The notes beneath the pieces were generated by a model that made no database searches, was not told the origin of the DNA, and saw only the letters and a program-made list of their open reading frames with translations. Shown here piece by piece: positions 1-9,755 of a stretch of 64,000 nucleotides of DNA. Location of the stretch: the NCBI GenBank assembly GCA_965202915.1, contig OZ241847.1, forward strand, positions 2,170,001-2,234,000, read 5' to 3'. Each line of letters begins with the position of its first letter. The stretch's first letter is position 1. This stretch comes from G965202915 sp965202915. Its GTDB lineage: Bacteria; Pseudomonadota; Gammaproteobacteria; Eutrophobiales; Eutrophobiaceae. A program made the translations under genes and the position numbers.

Positions 1-351
1 CCTTAACAGTTCGGCCGCATTCGGTTTGGCAAATAATCTGGTTTCAAAATCTATCCCCGGAGACAGGTCCAAATAGGCATGAGTCGGCCTGGCATAACAA
101 TAAATACAGCCGTGTTCGCAGCCCCTGTAGGGATTGATGGTCGCGGTAAAAGGCAGGTCCGGGGAATTATTGGTGGAAATTATGCTGCGACTCTTCTCCG
201 CCCGCACCTCGGTGCGTATCGGGGGTGCTTCCTCCTCATTATCGGCAATGGCAACGCGCTGATGCTTCAAATAGCGGGGATCGATCGCGGCAAACGTGCC
301 CCGGCCTTTGTTATTTCTGGCTTTAACCGCGCGCGGTGGCGTGTGATCCAT
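1..351 (-). CDS. PA0069-family radical SAM protein (N-terminal part)
   Basis: Only the first 117 codons are in the window; the gene continues beyond base 1. The translation begins MDHTPPRAVKARNNKGRGTF. Further in it contains NPYRGCEHGCIYCYARPTHA, whose three cysteines in a CxxxCxYC-type arrangement are the [4Fe-4S] cluster ligands of the PA0069/SplB-like radical SAM family. The segment SPGIDFETRLFAKPNAAELL follows, as in that family. These proteins are predicted radical S-adenosylmethionine enzymes; the substrate is not known to me. The ATG (351-349) lies two bases after the stop of rmuC, so the two genes are probably cotranscribed. Identification of the family is firm; function is not. Confidence 0.85.
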   Translation of the reverse strand, partial: MDHTPPRAVKARNNKGRGTFAAIDPRYLKHQRVAIADNEEEAPPIRTEVRAEKSRSIISTNNSPDLPFTATINPYRGCEHGCIYCYARPTHAYLDLSPGIDFETRLFAKPNAAELLR

Positions 352-353
352 GA

Positions 354-1556
354 TCAGGAGTGTTCTCGCCCCCTGGCGGTGAGCGTATCCGGCAGGGTTC
401 TCTTGGTTTCCACGCCCAGTTCGCGAATAGCCTCGGCTCTGGCTATTAGATTTCCCCGGCCATCGGTCAAGCGATTATGGGCCGTATCGTAAGCCTGACG
501 GGCTTTGTCCAGCTTGTCGCCGATATCATTGAGCGCCTCTAAAAACCCGACGAATTTGTCATACATGTCACCCGCCCGTTTTGCTATCTCCTGGGTATTT
601 TGATTTTGATTTTCATAACGCCACAGATTATGAATGATTTGCAGACTCAGGGTCAGGGTGAATGGGCTGACCAGAAAAATACGTTTCCCGAATGCATCCC
701 GAAACAGATTGTCGTCCTGTTCAAATGCCAGCATCAGGGCCGGTTCAATCGGCACAAACATCAGCACCAGGTCCAGGGAATGAACGTCCGCCAGGCTATT
801 GTAGTCTTTGGATTGCAGGGCCTGCACGTGGTTGCGAATAGACTTCAAATGTTCATTCAGTGCGGTTTGCCGCTGCGGCTGATCTTCCGCCGAACAATAG
901 CGCTCATAGGCGTTCAGAGAGACCTTGGCGTCGATAACAATATGTTTTTTGTCCGGCAGATACACCACCGCGTCGGGACGATTCAATTTACCCGAGGCGT
1001 CGCGGTAACCAAGCTGCAATTTGTACTCGCGGTCCTTCACCAGGCCGGATTCTTCCAATACCCTCGCCAATATCATTTCACCCCAATTACCGCGGGTCTT
1101 GCTTTCCCCTTTAAGGGCATTGGTAAGATTGTTCGCCTCCCTGCTCATCCGCTCATTCAACGATTTCAAATGGGTGATTTCATGATACAGGGACAACCGG
1201 TCTTTGGTTTCCTTGTCATAGACGTCCTCCACCTTTTTCTTGAAATCACCCAATTGTTCGCGCAACGGGTTTAATATTTCCCTGATATTGGTGCTGTTTT
1301 GCTCGGTAAATTTCCTGCTGTTTTCCTCCATGATCCGGTTGGACAGATTTTCAAAGGCAAGGATCATTTTCTTTTCCATGTCATCCAGCGACGCCATTTG
1401 GGAATTTTTATTTTGCAGGCGTTCCGTTTCCACCGCCAGCCTGCGCTCCAGATCGGCGACGGTTTGCGATAATCCCTTATTTCTGGATACCAGCCATATG
1501 ATGATCCCGGCCCCGATCACCCCTGTTATTGCGCAAATCACCACCGATTCATTCAT
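354..1556 (-). CDS. rmuC: DNA recombination protein RmuC
   Basis: A 400-residue protein of the RmuC family, thought to limit DNA rearrangement at inverted repeats and to carry a nuclease-like fold. An N-terminal membrane anchor (residues about 4-24) is followed by a long charged coiled coil (about 28-150). The conserved RmuC core then begins with NWGEMILARVLEESGL (157-172). The PD-(D/E)xK-like elements RPD (193-195) and IDAK (208-211) are in place. It is somewhat shorter than the roughly 475-residue enterobacterial protein, mostly in the coiled coil and tail. ATG start at 1556. It is followed directly by the radical SAM gene and faces away from the rRNA promoter region. Confidence 0.93.
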   Translation of the reverse strand: MNESVVICAITGVIGAGIIIWLVSRNKGLSQTVADLERRLAVETERLQNKNSQMASLDDMEKKMILAFENLSNRIMEENSRKFTEQNSTNIREILNPLREQLGDFKKKVEDVYDKETKDRLSLYHEITHLKSLNERMSREANNLTNALKGESKTRGNWGEMILARVLEESGLVKDREYKLQLGYRDASGKLNRPDAVVYLPDKKHIVIDAKVSLNAYERYCSAEDQPQRQTALNEHLKSIRNHVQALQSKDYNSLADVHSLDLVLMFVPIEPALMLAFEQDDNLFRDAFGKRIFLVSPFTLTLSLQIIHNLWRYENQNQNTQEIAKRAGDMYDKFVGFLEALNDIGDKLDKARQAYDTAHNRLTDGRGNLIARAEAIRELGVETKRTLPDTLTARGREHS

Positions 1557-1606
1557 TGCCGAGATAACACCCCCTTAAATATTGTCACGATTGCATAATA
1601 ATTTTG

Positions 1607-1634
1607 TTGACCTTAACGATTCTGCGTGTATAGT
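1607..1634 (+). promoter_or_regulatory. Probable sigma70 promoter of the rRNA transcription unit
   Basis: TTGACC (1607-1612) and TATAGT (1629-1634) are separated by 16 bases and lie about 200 bases before 16S, the usual place for an rrn promoter. An AT-rich stretch (about 1575-1606) precedes the -35 box and could act as an UP element. Confidence 0.7.
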
Positions 1635-1662
1635 ATCAGATTCCGGGTTGGTGGAAACCAAC

Positions 1663-1710
1663 CTTGTTCTTTAAAAATTTCTGATCAAGCAAGATGTGTG
1701 GGCGCTTATA
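1663..1710 (+). promoter_or_regulatory. rrn leader: boxA-like antitermination site and 5' RNase III stem arm
   Basis: TTGTTCTTTAAAAATTT (1664-1680) resembles the boxA of gammaproteobacterial rRNA leaders, where the Nus factors load. It is followed by GCAAGATGTGTGGGCGCTT (1689-1707). That arm is nearly complementary to the sequence just after 16S (about 3417-3441), forming the processing stem around 16S. The pairing has one or two interruptions. Confidence 0.75.
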
Positions 1711-1835
1711 TCAATAGTCGGTTTCACCAAGAGGTAACTCGGTGGCGACTGGGATTGATTTAGCGTCAAAACGAAATCAATTTGTACAGTAACCATCGAG
1801 CCAAGATTGGCTGCCTCAAGCAGCAAGTACACTTC

Positions 1836-3390
<1,555 letters not shown>

Positions 3391-3416
3391 AATAAAAGTG
3401 AAATTTGCTATGGTAG

Positions 3417-3443
3417 CAAGTGCCCACACATCTTTCTTGATGA
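3417..3443 (+). other. 3' arm of the 16S processing stem
   Basis: CAAGTGCCCACACATCTTTC and following bases are the near-complement of the leader arm at 1685-1709, as expected for the RNase III substrate enclosing pre-16S rRNA. Its presence shows that the 16S unit is processed normally even though 23S is absent downstream. Confidence 0.7.
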
Positions 3444-3549
3444 GACCGATTTATATATTTTTGTATGAGATATGCGGTTGGATCATCTATACTTCAGTAT
3501 TGAGCGAAATAAAGCCGGGTTGTGCTTATCAGCAACAGGCGGGTTAAAC

Positions 3550-3626
<77 letters not shown>

Positions 3627-3738
3627 GTTTTTAGGATGTGATTTTACAATCAGGAGTATAGTCTGCAGAAGGAAGTAAATATAACAGATTGCATTCAGCT
3701 GATTATACTGAGCCAGAGGATGAGATTAGGAGAACAAT

Positions 3739-4119
3739 ATGGGGTCTAAAAAAACCGAAGACGGTACCATATTTGTCGGCAATAAGGCCGCAGATGCCGC
3801 GAAAGCCGCCGCATCTAAAACGATATACGGCACCAAATACGTCAGTGCCAAGGCCGCAGAGGCTGCGAGAGTCGCGGCACCCAAAGTAGCCCACACCGCC
3901 AAAGTGGCCGCTTCCAAAACCGCCCAGGCCGCCGAATATCTGAACGAGAATACCTCCAAAGAGGCAAAAAAAATTGCCGGTATATCGGCAGTCGCAGGTT
4001 TGGCAATGATCTCCATTGGCTTACTCATTCCCCAGGTCGGGATTCTGAAGGTTTTCGTGGCCGGCGTATCTTTTGCCCTCTGTATTGCGACCTATCTGTT
4101 AATCAAGAAGGCCGATTAA
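3739..4119 (+). CDS. Ala/Lys-rich repeat membrane protein lying between the two spacer tRNAs
   Basis: A 126-residue ORF preceded by TTAGGAGAACAAT, a strong ribosome-binding site directly before ATG 3739, which argues that it is translated. Residues 14-65 are Ala/Lys-rich with 11- and 22-residue periodicity: KAADAAK at 16, KAAEAAR at 38, VAAPKV at 45, VAASKT at 56. This is the pattern of long amphipathic helices that lie on lipid. Two hydrophobic segments follow (about 79-100 and 103-123) and the end is KKAD. I do not recognise the family. Its position is unusual because bacterial 16S-23S spacers normally hold only tRNAs. It would be transcribed from the rRNA promoter, giving a very strong untranslated-leader mRNA, unless it has its own promoter, and I see no convincing one. 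Confidence 0.72.
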   Translation: MGSKKTEDGTIFVGNKAADAAKAAASKTIYGTKYVSAKAAEAARVAAPKVAHTAKVAASKTAQAAEYLNENTSKEAKKIAGISAVAGLAMISIGLLIPQVGILKVFVAGVSFALCIATYLLIKKAD

Positions 4120-4123
4120 CGCA

Positions 4124-4275
4124 TTTGGAGTACCAAAGACCCCCAGGGTTACATTCCCAGGGTCACAGTAGCCGCAATATGAAACCCTGCGGAGTTACCG
4201 GTTTGGGAAGTACCGGTTCCCGGTCGGCATTGCGTATTACTTTCAGGCAACCCTGATGATTATCCGTACTCCAAA
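4124..4275 (+). repeat. 10-bp inverted repeat enclosing the tRNA-Ala 5' flank
   Basis: TTTGGAGTAC (4124-4133) and GTACTCCAAA (4266-4275) are perfect inverted copies. The left arm begins five bases after the ORF stop and the right arm ends just before tRNA-Ala. The interior contains a doubled CCCAGGGT (about 4143-4163) and a doubled TACCGGTT (about 4197-4220). In RNA this would fold as a closed domain of about 150 bases, possibly a processing or termination-control element. Confidence 0.55.
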
Positions 4276-4276
4276 C

Positions 4277-4352
4277 GGGGCCATAGCTCAGCTGGGAGAG
4301 CGCCTGCCTTGCACGCAGGAGGTCGGCGGTTCGATCCCGCCTGGCTCCACCA
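4277..4352 (+). tRNA. tRNA-Ala (anticodon TGC)
   Basis: A 76-base tRNA starting GGGGCCATAGCTCAG and ending GGCTCCACCA. The anticodon arm CTGCCTTGCACGCAG carries TGC. It is the usual second tRNA of a 16S-23S spacer. Here it is followed not by 23S but by a short ORF and a convergent copB. Confidence 0.97.
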
Positions 4353-4371
4353 ATTCTTCACAAAAAGCAAA

Positions 4372-4611
4372 ATGGAACAAAATTTAAAGATAGGCCTGGT
4401 ATGGTTTGCAGCAGGTGTTTTGGTGGGTGCCCTATTACTCTACAGCTTTGGGCCATCCGGCAATCCTCGATTTGGTTTCTCGAGTGAAGGCGACGCCAAA
4501 GGCATTCCGCCTAATTTTTTGCTGGACCAAAACACCGGATGCGTGTGGTCCACGGATAAGGGAGGAGATCGAGGAGAAGAAGGAAAATTGGAGCTACACG
4601 GTTGTCCTTAA
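4372..4611 (+). CDS. Small single-pass membrane or exported protein after tRNA-Ala
   Basis: A 79-residue protein starting MEQNLKIGLVWFAAGVLVGA, i.e. a short basic N-terminus and one hydrophobic helix (about 7-25) with a GxxxG-like face. A polar Gly/Glu-rich tail contains CVWSTDKGGDRGEEGKLELHGC. No family is recognised. The ATG at 4372 lies 20 bases after tRNA-Ala; the reading frame stays open upstream through the tRNA, but that part is the tRNA, so this start is preferred. It has no strong ribosome-binding site. It occupies the place where 23S should begin. Confidence 0.5.
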   Translation: MEQNLKIGLVWFAAGVLVGALLLYSFGPSGNPRFGFSSEGDAKGIPPNFLLDQNTGCVWSTDKGGDRGEEGKLELHGCP

Positions 4612-4630
4612 CCGGGGAATATCGGAGTCA

Positions 4631-5302
4631 TCAAAATAATAGCTTGAAGCCGACCACGCCAATCACCGCGTCATTATCTTCGCCGTTGTCTTTGGCTATG
4701 GAAGACGTCTCCCCAAATTTGCGCTCATATCTGAGGTCCAGATACAGTGCCCAATCACGGGTAAATTCATAGCGGGTTTGCAGCCCTATTTCGGCGTTGG
4801 CCAAGCCTGCTCCAACCTCCAGGGCAGGAACGTCTTGTGCATACAACTCGGCCTCAAAATACGGTTGCGCAATCAGCCTTTGAGTCAATAGAAAATCATT
4901 CTCCTGCCTGATCCTGGCGCTGAGGTCGCCGGCGTCACTGACAAATAAATGCGCCTCGGTTTCAAAGAAATACCGGGCCAAACCCTCCACACCAATGACC
5001 AGATAGGTCAGCGTTTTTGCCTGGACATCATGGCGCAGGCCAAACTGCGCGTCCCAGAAAGTGGCGATATTGCGGCTGTACATCGCCCAGAACTCAGTCT
5101 GCGTGGTGGTCCCGCGTTCGCGTTCGGCCTCGCTTTTGAGCGCAAGTTTGTGGTAATCGCCCCCGACCCAGCCATCGAAATCCCATGCCACAATGGAATC
5201 ACCATGATCGCTTTGCCCGCCGTCCAATTCCAACTGCAAGGCATGATAAATGATTTGACCCTCAGCCGCCGCCACCGGCAACGCCGTGGTGAATAGCAAC
5301 AA
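4631..5302 (-). CDS. copB: Copper resistance protein B (outer membrane)
   Basis: CopB is an outer-membrane protein working with CopA in periplasmic copper tolerance. The family block IVAWDFDGWVGGDYHKLALK matches the CopB core; the protein ends in a beta-barrel-like VIGVVGFKLLF. The usual Met/His-rich N-terminal region is absent, so it is short (about 223-230 residues). The start is unclear. The listed TTG (5302) falls inside the signal peptide core, and the full signal peptide RIKYPLPLLLLFTTALPVAA needs initiation at ATT (5323) or ATA (5329); no in-frame ATG, GTG or TTG exists there. The stop of copA lies at 5337-5339, so copB is probably coupled to it. Confidence 0.85.
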   Translation of the reverse strand: MLLFTTALPVAAAEGQIIYHALQLELDGGQSDHGDSIVAWDFDGWVGGDYHKLALKSEAERERGTTTQTEFWAMYSRNIATFWDAQFGLRHDVQAKTLTYLVIGVEGLARYFFETEAHLFVSDAGDLSARIRQENDFLLTQRLIAQPYFEAELYAQDVPALEVGAGLANAEIGLQTRYEFTRDWALYLDLRYERKFGETSSIAKDNGEDNDAVIGVVGFKLLF

Positions 5303-5336
5303 CAGGGGTAGCGGATATTTAATGCGTATAATCGGC

Positions 5337-6998
5337 TTAATCGTCCCGGTTCCGCCCGGCCGGCGCAGGTGTTGTTTTCGATGAATCGAGTTTGGCGACC
5401 ACCACTTTATTCATCATCCCCGCCATCATGTGATACAGCAGATGGCAATGCAATGCCCATTCGCCCGGCTCAGTCGCGCTTAGTAGTATGGAGTAACTGT
5501 CACCGGGGGCCACAATAATCGTATGCTTATTCGGCAATTTTTCGGCGGGCTGGCCATTTTCCAGTTGGCCGAACATGCCGTGCAGGTGCATCGGGTGCGC
5601 CATCATTGTGTCATTGATGAAGGTCAAACGAACACGCTCCCCATATTCCAGATTAATCGGTTGTGCGTCCCGGTATTTGTTGCCGTTCAAGGTCCAGATA
5701 TAGCGCTCCATGTTGCCGCCCAGGCGCACACTGATTTCACGTTCGGGTGGGCGCACGTCCGGTTGTACACCGTGATAACGCAAATCCTTGTATGCCAATG
5801 CCTTATCGCCCTCCGGGGTGCCGGCCTGTGCCCAGCCGCTACCGGCGACGCCGGTTTCATAGTCCGGTGCCCTATCGTGACCCATCATTGCATGCCCCAT
5901 CCCATCCATCGCCGCACTCATACCATGAGCCTGATGACTCATGCCCATATCCGCGACGGTCAACAGGCTGCGACCACGCTGCTTAGGCATTGCCCCTTGC
6001 ATGCCCTCGGCAGGAGCCAGCGTGCCCATTGCAAAGCCGGTCCGATCTATCGGTTCGGCGACGATGCTATAGGCTTTGGCTTCCCCGGGGACAACTACCA
6101 CGTCATAGGTCTCAGCCACGCCGAAACGAAATTCATCCACCTCAACCGGTTCCACGTTTTGACCGTCGGCGGCCACCACGGTCATCTTTAAATCCGGGAT
6201 CCGCACGTCATAAAATGACATCGCCGACGCATTGATAAACCGCAGCCGCAGGCGCTCTCCCCTTTTAAACAATCCGGTCCAGTTTTGTTTGGGAGTTTTG
6301 CCGTTCATCAGAAAGGTGTAATTGCCAATATCCGTTAAATCGGTGGGCAGCATCCGCATTTCTCCCCACATTTTGGCGTTTTGCCAGGCCTGGCCCAATC
6401 CATTTTGTTTGACGTCCACCAGGAAATCGCCGACGGTTCGGCGGGTGTAGGCATAATATTCGGATGATTTTTTCAAGTTGGACAGGATGGTGGTGGAGCG
6501 GTGTTGGTGGAAATCGGACAATACCACAACGTGTTCACGGTCGGCGCTGACGATATCCGCTGCTTTTGGAGCTATCACGATTGCGCCATAATGGCCATCC
6601 TGCTCCTGGCCTTTTGAATGAGCATGATACCAATAAGTGCCATCCTGGCGCAGTGGAAAACGATACGTGAAGGTGGAATTTGCTTTAATGCCCTGGAATC
6701 CGTTCAGGCCCGGCACACCATCCATTGCGCCCGGCAATAGCAGGCCGTGCCAATGCACCGAGGTGTCTTCATCCATCTTGTTGATAACGTGAATAAGGGC
6801 CTCATCGCCGTCCGTGAAAAACAGCGTCGGCCCCGGTATGGTGCCGTTTATGGTAATGCGTTCCAGCGGTTTGTCGGTGATATGGACCGGTTGCGTATCG
6901 ATGACCAGGGTGTATTCCGTCACCCTGGCATGGGATGGGTGAATCAACGGCACGGCCAGCCCAAATATCACCAGTGTCCGCACTATGATTGTTTTCAT
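5337..6998 (-). CDS. copA: Copper-resistance multicopper oxidase CopA
   Basis: A 553-residue periplasmic laccase-like oxidase that binds copper and oxidises Cu(I), with an N-terminal signal peptide ending near HPSHARV. All four copper-ligand motifs are visible: HWHGLLLPGAMDGVPG, YWYHAHSKGQEQDGHYG, HPMHLHGMFGQLENG and HCHLLYHMMAGMMNKVVV. A Met/His-rich loop (about residues 350-375, repeated HGM, GHAMMGHD) is typical of CopA/PcoA and likely collects copper. ATG 6998 is preceded by AGAGGTAAGGAC, a good ribosome-binding site. It is first in a two-gene operon with copB. Confidence 0.95.
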   Translation of the reverse strand: MKTIIVRTLVIFGLAVPLIHPSHARVTEYTLVIDTQPVHITDKPLERITINGTIPGPTLFFTDGDEALIHVINKMDEDTSVHWHGLLLPGAMDGVPGLNGFQGIKANSTFTYRFPLRQDGTYWYHAHSKGQEQDGHYGAIVIAPKAADIVSADREHVVVLSDFHQHRSTTILSNLKKSSEYYAYTRRTVGDFLVDVKQNGLGQAWQNAKMWGEMRMLPTDLTDIGNYTFLMNGKTPKQNWTGLFKRGERLRLRFINASAMSFYDVRIPDLKMTVVAADGQNVEPVEVDEFRFGVAETYDVVVVPGEAKAYSIVAEPIDRTGFAMGTLAPAEGMQGAMPKQRGRSLLTVADMGMSHQAHGMSAAMDGMGHAMMGHDRAPDYETGVAGSGWAQAGTPEGDKALAYKDLRYHGVQPDVRPPEREISVRLGGNMERYIWTLNGNKYRDAQPINLEYGERVRLTFINDTMMAHPMHLHGMFGQLENGQPAEKLPNKHTIIVAPGDSYSILLSATEPGEWALHCHLLYHMMAGMMNKVVVAKLDSSKTTPAPAGRNRDD

Positions 6999-7145
6999 GT
7001 CCTTACCTCTTTATCTCTAATCTCAAGTGTGTTTGACCGTTGCCATCGGCGCCGGTTCCAATATTCACTGCGGCTCAGCGTTCATGCACCAAGCCTCCCG
7101 GCCGCGCAGCCTGGTATCAGACCGGGGTATCAGACCGGCAGGGTA

Positions 7146-8528
7146 TTAACCGGCTTTCAGCGCGGTTTTGGCCAGCCGGGCGCCAAATCCCCACAACGGC
7201 CCGGGGAATTTTTTAGCACCATCCAACACCTCATCCAAGGCGGTGACAAATCGTTCAATTTCGGCGTCGCCAATGATCAACGGCGGCAGGATCTTTATCA
7301 CGTCCATATTGTGGCCGGCAACGTGGGTCAAAATCCGATGCTTTTGTAATAACGGAGTGACCAGAAGTTGCGCGAACAGGCCTTTATTCAGCGCGTGAAT
7401 CGCCTTCCAGGCGAGTTTGAGTTTGATTGCCTCAGGTTGATGAAATTCAATCGCAATCATGCAGCCTTTGCCGCGCACTTCCTTGATAAATGGGTGTTTT
7501 TGTTTGAGGGCGGCCAGCCTGGCTATTAATTGTTCCCCCGCCAGTGCCGCGTTTTCCACCAGTTTTTCCTCCTGTAACACCGCTATCGTTGCCAGTCCGC
7601 AGGCCATGGCCAGATTATTCCCACCGAAGGTGGTGGAGTGGACGACACAACGGTCCAGGCGAGAAAATACGCTCTGGTATATTTGCCGGCGGGTGATGAT
7701 CGCCGCGACCGGGACGTAGCCACCGCTCAATGCCTTTGAAAGGGTGACGATATCCGGTTCCAGGTCCCAATGTTGAAAGCCGAATAATTTACCGGTGCGG
7801 CCCAGGCCGGTCTGCACTTCATCGGCGATAAACAATGCGCCATGGTGCCGGCATAGTCGCATCGCCTGCGGGAAAAAATCGGCATCGGGAATATGCACGC
7901 CCTTGCCCTGTATCGGTTCGACCATAAACGCGGCCACGTTGCCGGCCTGCAGTTTGCGCTCCAGATCGGCCAGATCATTAAACCCGACCGCTTCCACCCC
8001 GGGCAGAAACGGGCCAAACCCATCCCGGAAATGGGCATTATGGGTGGCTGACAGCGAACCATAACTCAAACCATGATAAGCGCCGCTTAAAGATAAGACG
8101 GTTGTCTTAGCGGTGGCGGCGCGGGCAAACTTAATCGCGCCTTCCACCGCTTCCGTCCCGGAATTGGCAAAAAACACCGCATCCAAATGGGCCGGGGTGA
8201 TTTCGCTAAGCCTTTCCGCCAGTAAGCCGCTTAACAGCGAGCATTCCATTTGCACCATATTGGCCAGGTCCAATGCCAACACGTCTTCGATGGCCTGTTT
8301 TATTGCAGGGTGGTTGCGCCCTATATTAAAAACGCCATAACCGCTTAAAAAATCCAGATAATCCAGATCATCGGCATTATATAGATACGCACCCTTTGCC
8401 TTGACATAGACCTTGTCAAAACCGGTCGTTTGGAGGACCCGGACCAGGGTCCGGTTCACGTGCCTCTGGTGAAGCTGATAATTTTCTCCAAATCGCCGGG
8501 CGACCGTCTGTTTTAGATTAAAGCTCAT
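7146..8528 (-). CDS. Class III PLP-dependent aminotransferase
   Basis: A 460-residue fold-type I aminotransferase. Visible elements are ANSGTEAVEGAIKFAR (PLP phosphate binding), SGAYHGLSYGSLS, FIADEVQTGLGRTG (Asp236 contacts the pyridine nitrogen) and TLSKALSGGYVP (Lys265, the Schiff-base lysine). The substrate is not evident. A long N-terminal helix region and a C-terminal VIKILPPLIIGDAEIERF resemble ornithine/acetylornithine-type and HpnO-type enzymes, but I see no hopanoid gene here. The open frame extends to 8645, but the ATG at 8528 (MSFNLKQTVARRFGENYQLH) fits the family N-terminus; no ribosome-binding site is evident. It stands alone, divergent from lgt. Confidence 0.85.
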   Translation of the reverse strand: MSFNLKQTVARRFGENYQLHQRHVNRTLVRVLQTTGFDKVYVKAKGAYLYNADDLDYLDFLSGYGVFNIGRNHPAIKQAIEDVLALDLANMVQMECSLLSGLLAERLSEITPAHLDAVFFANSGTEAVEGAIKFARAATAKTTVLSLSGAYHGLSYGSLSATHNAHFRDGFGPFLPGVEAVGFNDLADLERKLQAGNVAAFMVEPIQGKGVHIPDADFFPQAMRLCRHHGALFIADEVQTGLGRTGKLFGFQHWDLEPDIVTLSKALSGGYVPVAAIITRRQIYQSVFSRLDRCVVHSTTFGGNNLAMACGLATIAVLQEEKLVENAALAGEQLIARLAALKQKHPFIKEVRGKGCMIAIEFHQPEAIKLKLAWKAIHALNKGLFAQLLVTPLLQKHRILTHVAGHNMDVIKILPPLIIGDAEIERFVTALDEVLDGAKKFPGPLWGFGARLAKTALKAG

Positions 8529-8784
8529 TAAATACCGGGGGGCTGAAGCGCTTGGGCCAGCTCTTGTTTGTGTGTAAAGATTATTGCCATTATCGGGCCG
8601 GGTTGCCGTTGCCGGTATAATATGCCGATAGCCCCGATGCTTCAATCCGTTTCACCGGTTTCCCGCGGCGCCGGTCGGCGTCTGCTCACGGCACAAGCTC
8701 GCCGCGCTTGCGCCTCGCATTATCAATCCCATCCTCATCCGGCCGCATTTTGAATATAATACGTCATTTATCTATTATGGGATC

Positions 8785-9741
8785 ATGTTAGGACCTTATA
8801 CTCATCGGATCGATCCGGTACTGTTTGACGCCGGTGTGCTCTATCTATGGTGGTATGGGTTAAGTTACACCCTGGGCTTCCTGGAACTGCACCTGTGGTT
8901 GCGCCTGAATCGGCAACGCCTGAGGATGAGCCTGGACGACGCCTATCGACTCACACTCTATTTTATACTGGGCGTGCTCATTGGCGGTCGGATCATTGAA
9001 GTAGTCTTTTACGAATGGCCTTACTACCATGAGCATCCCCTACATATTCTTTTCTACTGGCTGGGCGGCATGTCCACCCATGGGCTGCTCCTGGGGGCGG
9101 TGGTTGGAACCGTGCTGTTCTGCCGGCGCGCCCGTTTTGCGTTTCTGCCCGTTGCCGATGCGCTGGTTATTCCCGGGGCATTTCTTCTGGGCGTTGGCCG
9201 CCTGGGAAATTTTATCGACGGTCAGATCGTGGGACGGATCACCGACGTTTGGTGGGCGGTTGAGTTCCCCGACGTCGAAGGCTTTCGTCATCCGGTGGTG
9301 CTCTACGACGGGATCAAGAATCTGCTGCTGATCCCGCTGCTGCTTTACATTCGCAAATACCGTCCGCCGCCGGGGGTATTGCTCGGTCATTTCCTGTTTT
9401 GGTACGGATTTCTCAGAATTTTTGTCGACCTGTTTCGAGAGTATCGGGTTACCCTGTTTTATCTGGGTCCCGGGCAGGAATTCAATATTTTCATGAGCGT
9501 TCTGGGCCTGGTCCTGCTGGTGCTCAGCTACCGAAAAAAATGGCCGGCCAGGTCCGTGCCGACTCAAGCGCCGGGGATGGAAAAACCGGTGCCGATTTAC
9601 AAAAAGGCCCTGTTTATCGGCCTGCTGTTGTTTTCCCTGACCCTGCCCAGCGATTGGACCCAGGATATCCCGCAACGCTACGGCGAGCGGCATCAGGGGC
9701 TGAAATACTCGATTCTATATCCGCCGATCAGTAAGCCGTGA
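8785..9741 (+). CDS. lgt: Prolipoprotein diacylglyceryl transferase
   Basis: Lgt transfers diacylglycerol from phosphatidylglycerol to the lipobox cysteine of prolipoproteins in the inner membrane. Seven-helix family motifs are present: GGRIIEVVFY (67-76), GGMSTHG with His99, and GRLGNFIDGQIVGR (138-151) with the essential Arg and Asn. HPVVLYDGIKNLLL follows. At 318 residues it is longer than the roughly 290-residue E. coli enzyme. The extra C-terminal part (about 268-318) adds another hydrophobic segment ALFIGLLLFSLTLP and a polar tail. It converges on trpC with only 14 bases between them. Confidence 0.95.
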   Translation: MLGPYTHRIDPVLFDAGVLYLWWYGLSYTLGFLELHLWLRLNRQRLRMSLDDAYRLTLYFILGVLIGGRIIEVVFYEWPYYHEHPLHILFYWLGGMSTHGLLLGAVVGTVLFCRRARFAFLPVADALVIPGAFLLGVGRLGNFIDGQIVGRITDVWWAVEFPDVEGFRHPVVLYDGIKNLLLIPLLLYIRKYRPPPGVLLGHFLFWYGFLRIFVDLFREYRVTLFYLGPGQEFNIFMSVLGLVLLVLSYRKKWPARSVPTQAPGMEKPVPIYKKALFIGLLLFSLTLPSDWTQDIPQRYGERHQGLKYSILYPPISKP

Positions 9742-9755
9742 ACGCTCGCCTCGGC

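Noticed and set aside
4309..4371. Longer N-terminus for the ORF after tRNA-Ala
   Set aside because: These codons are the tRNA-Ala gene itself; the in-frame ATG at 4372 gives a clean membrane-protein start.
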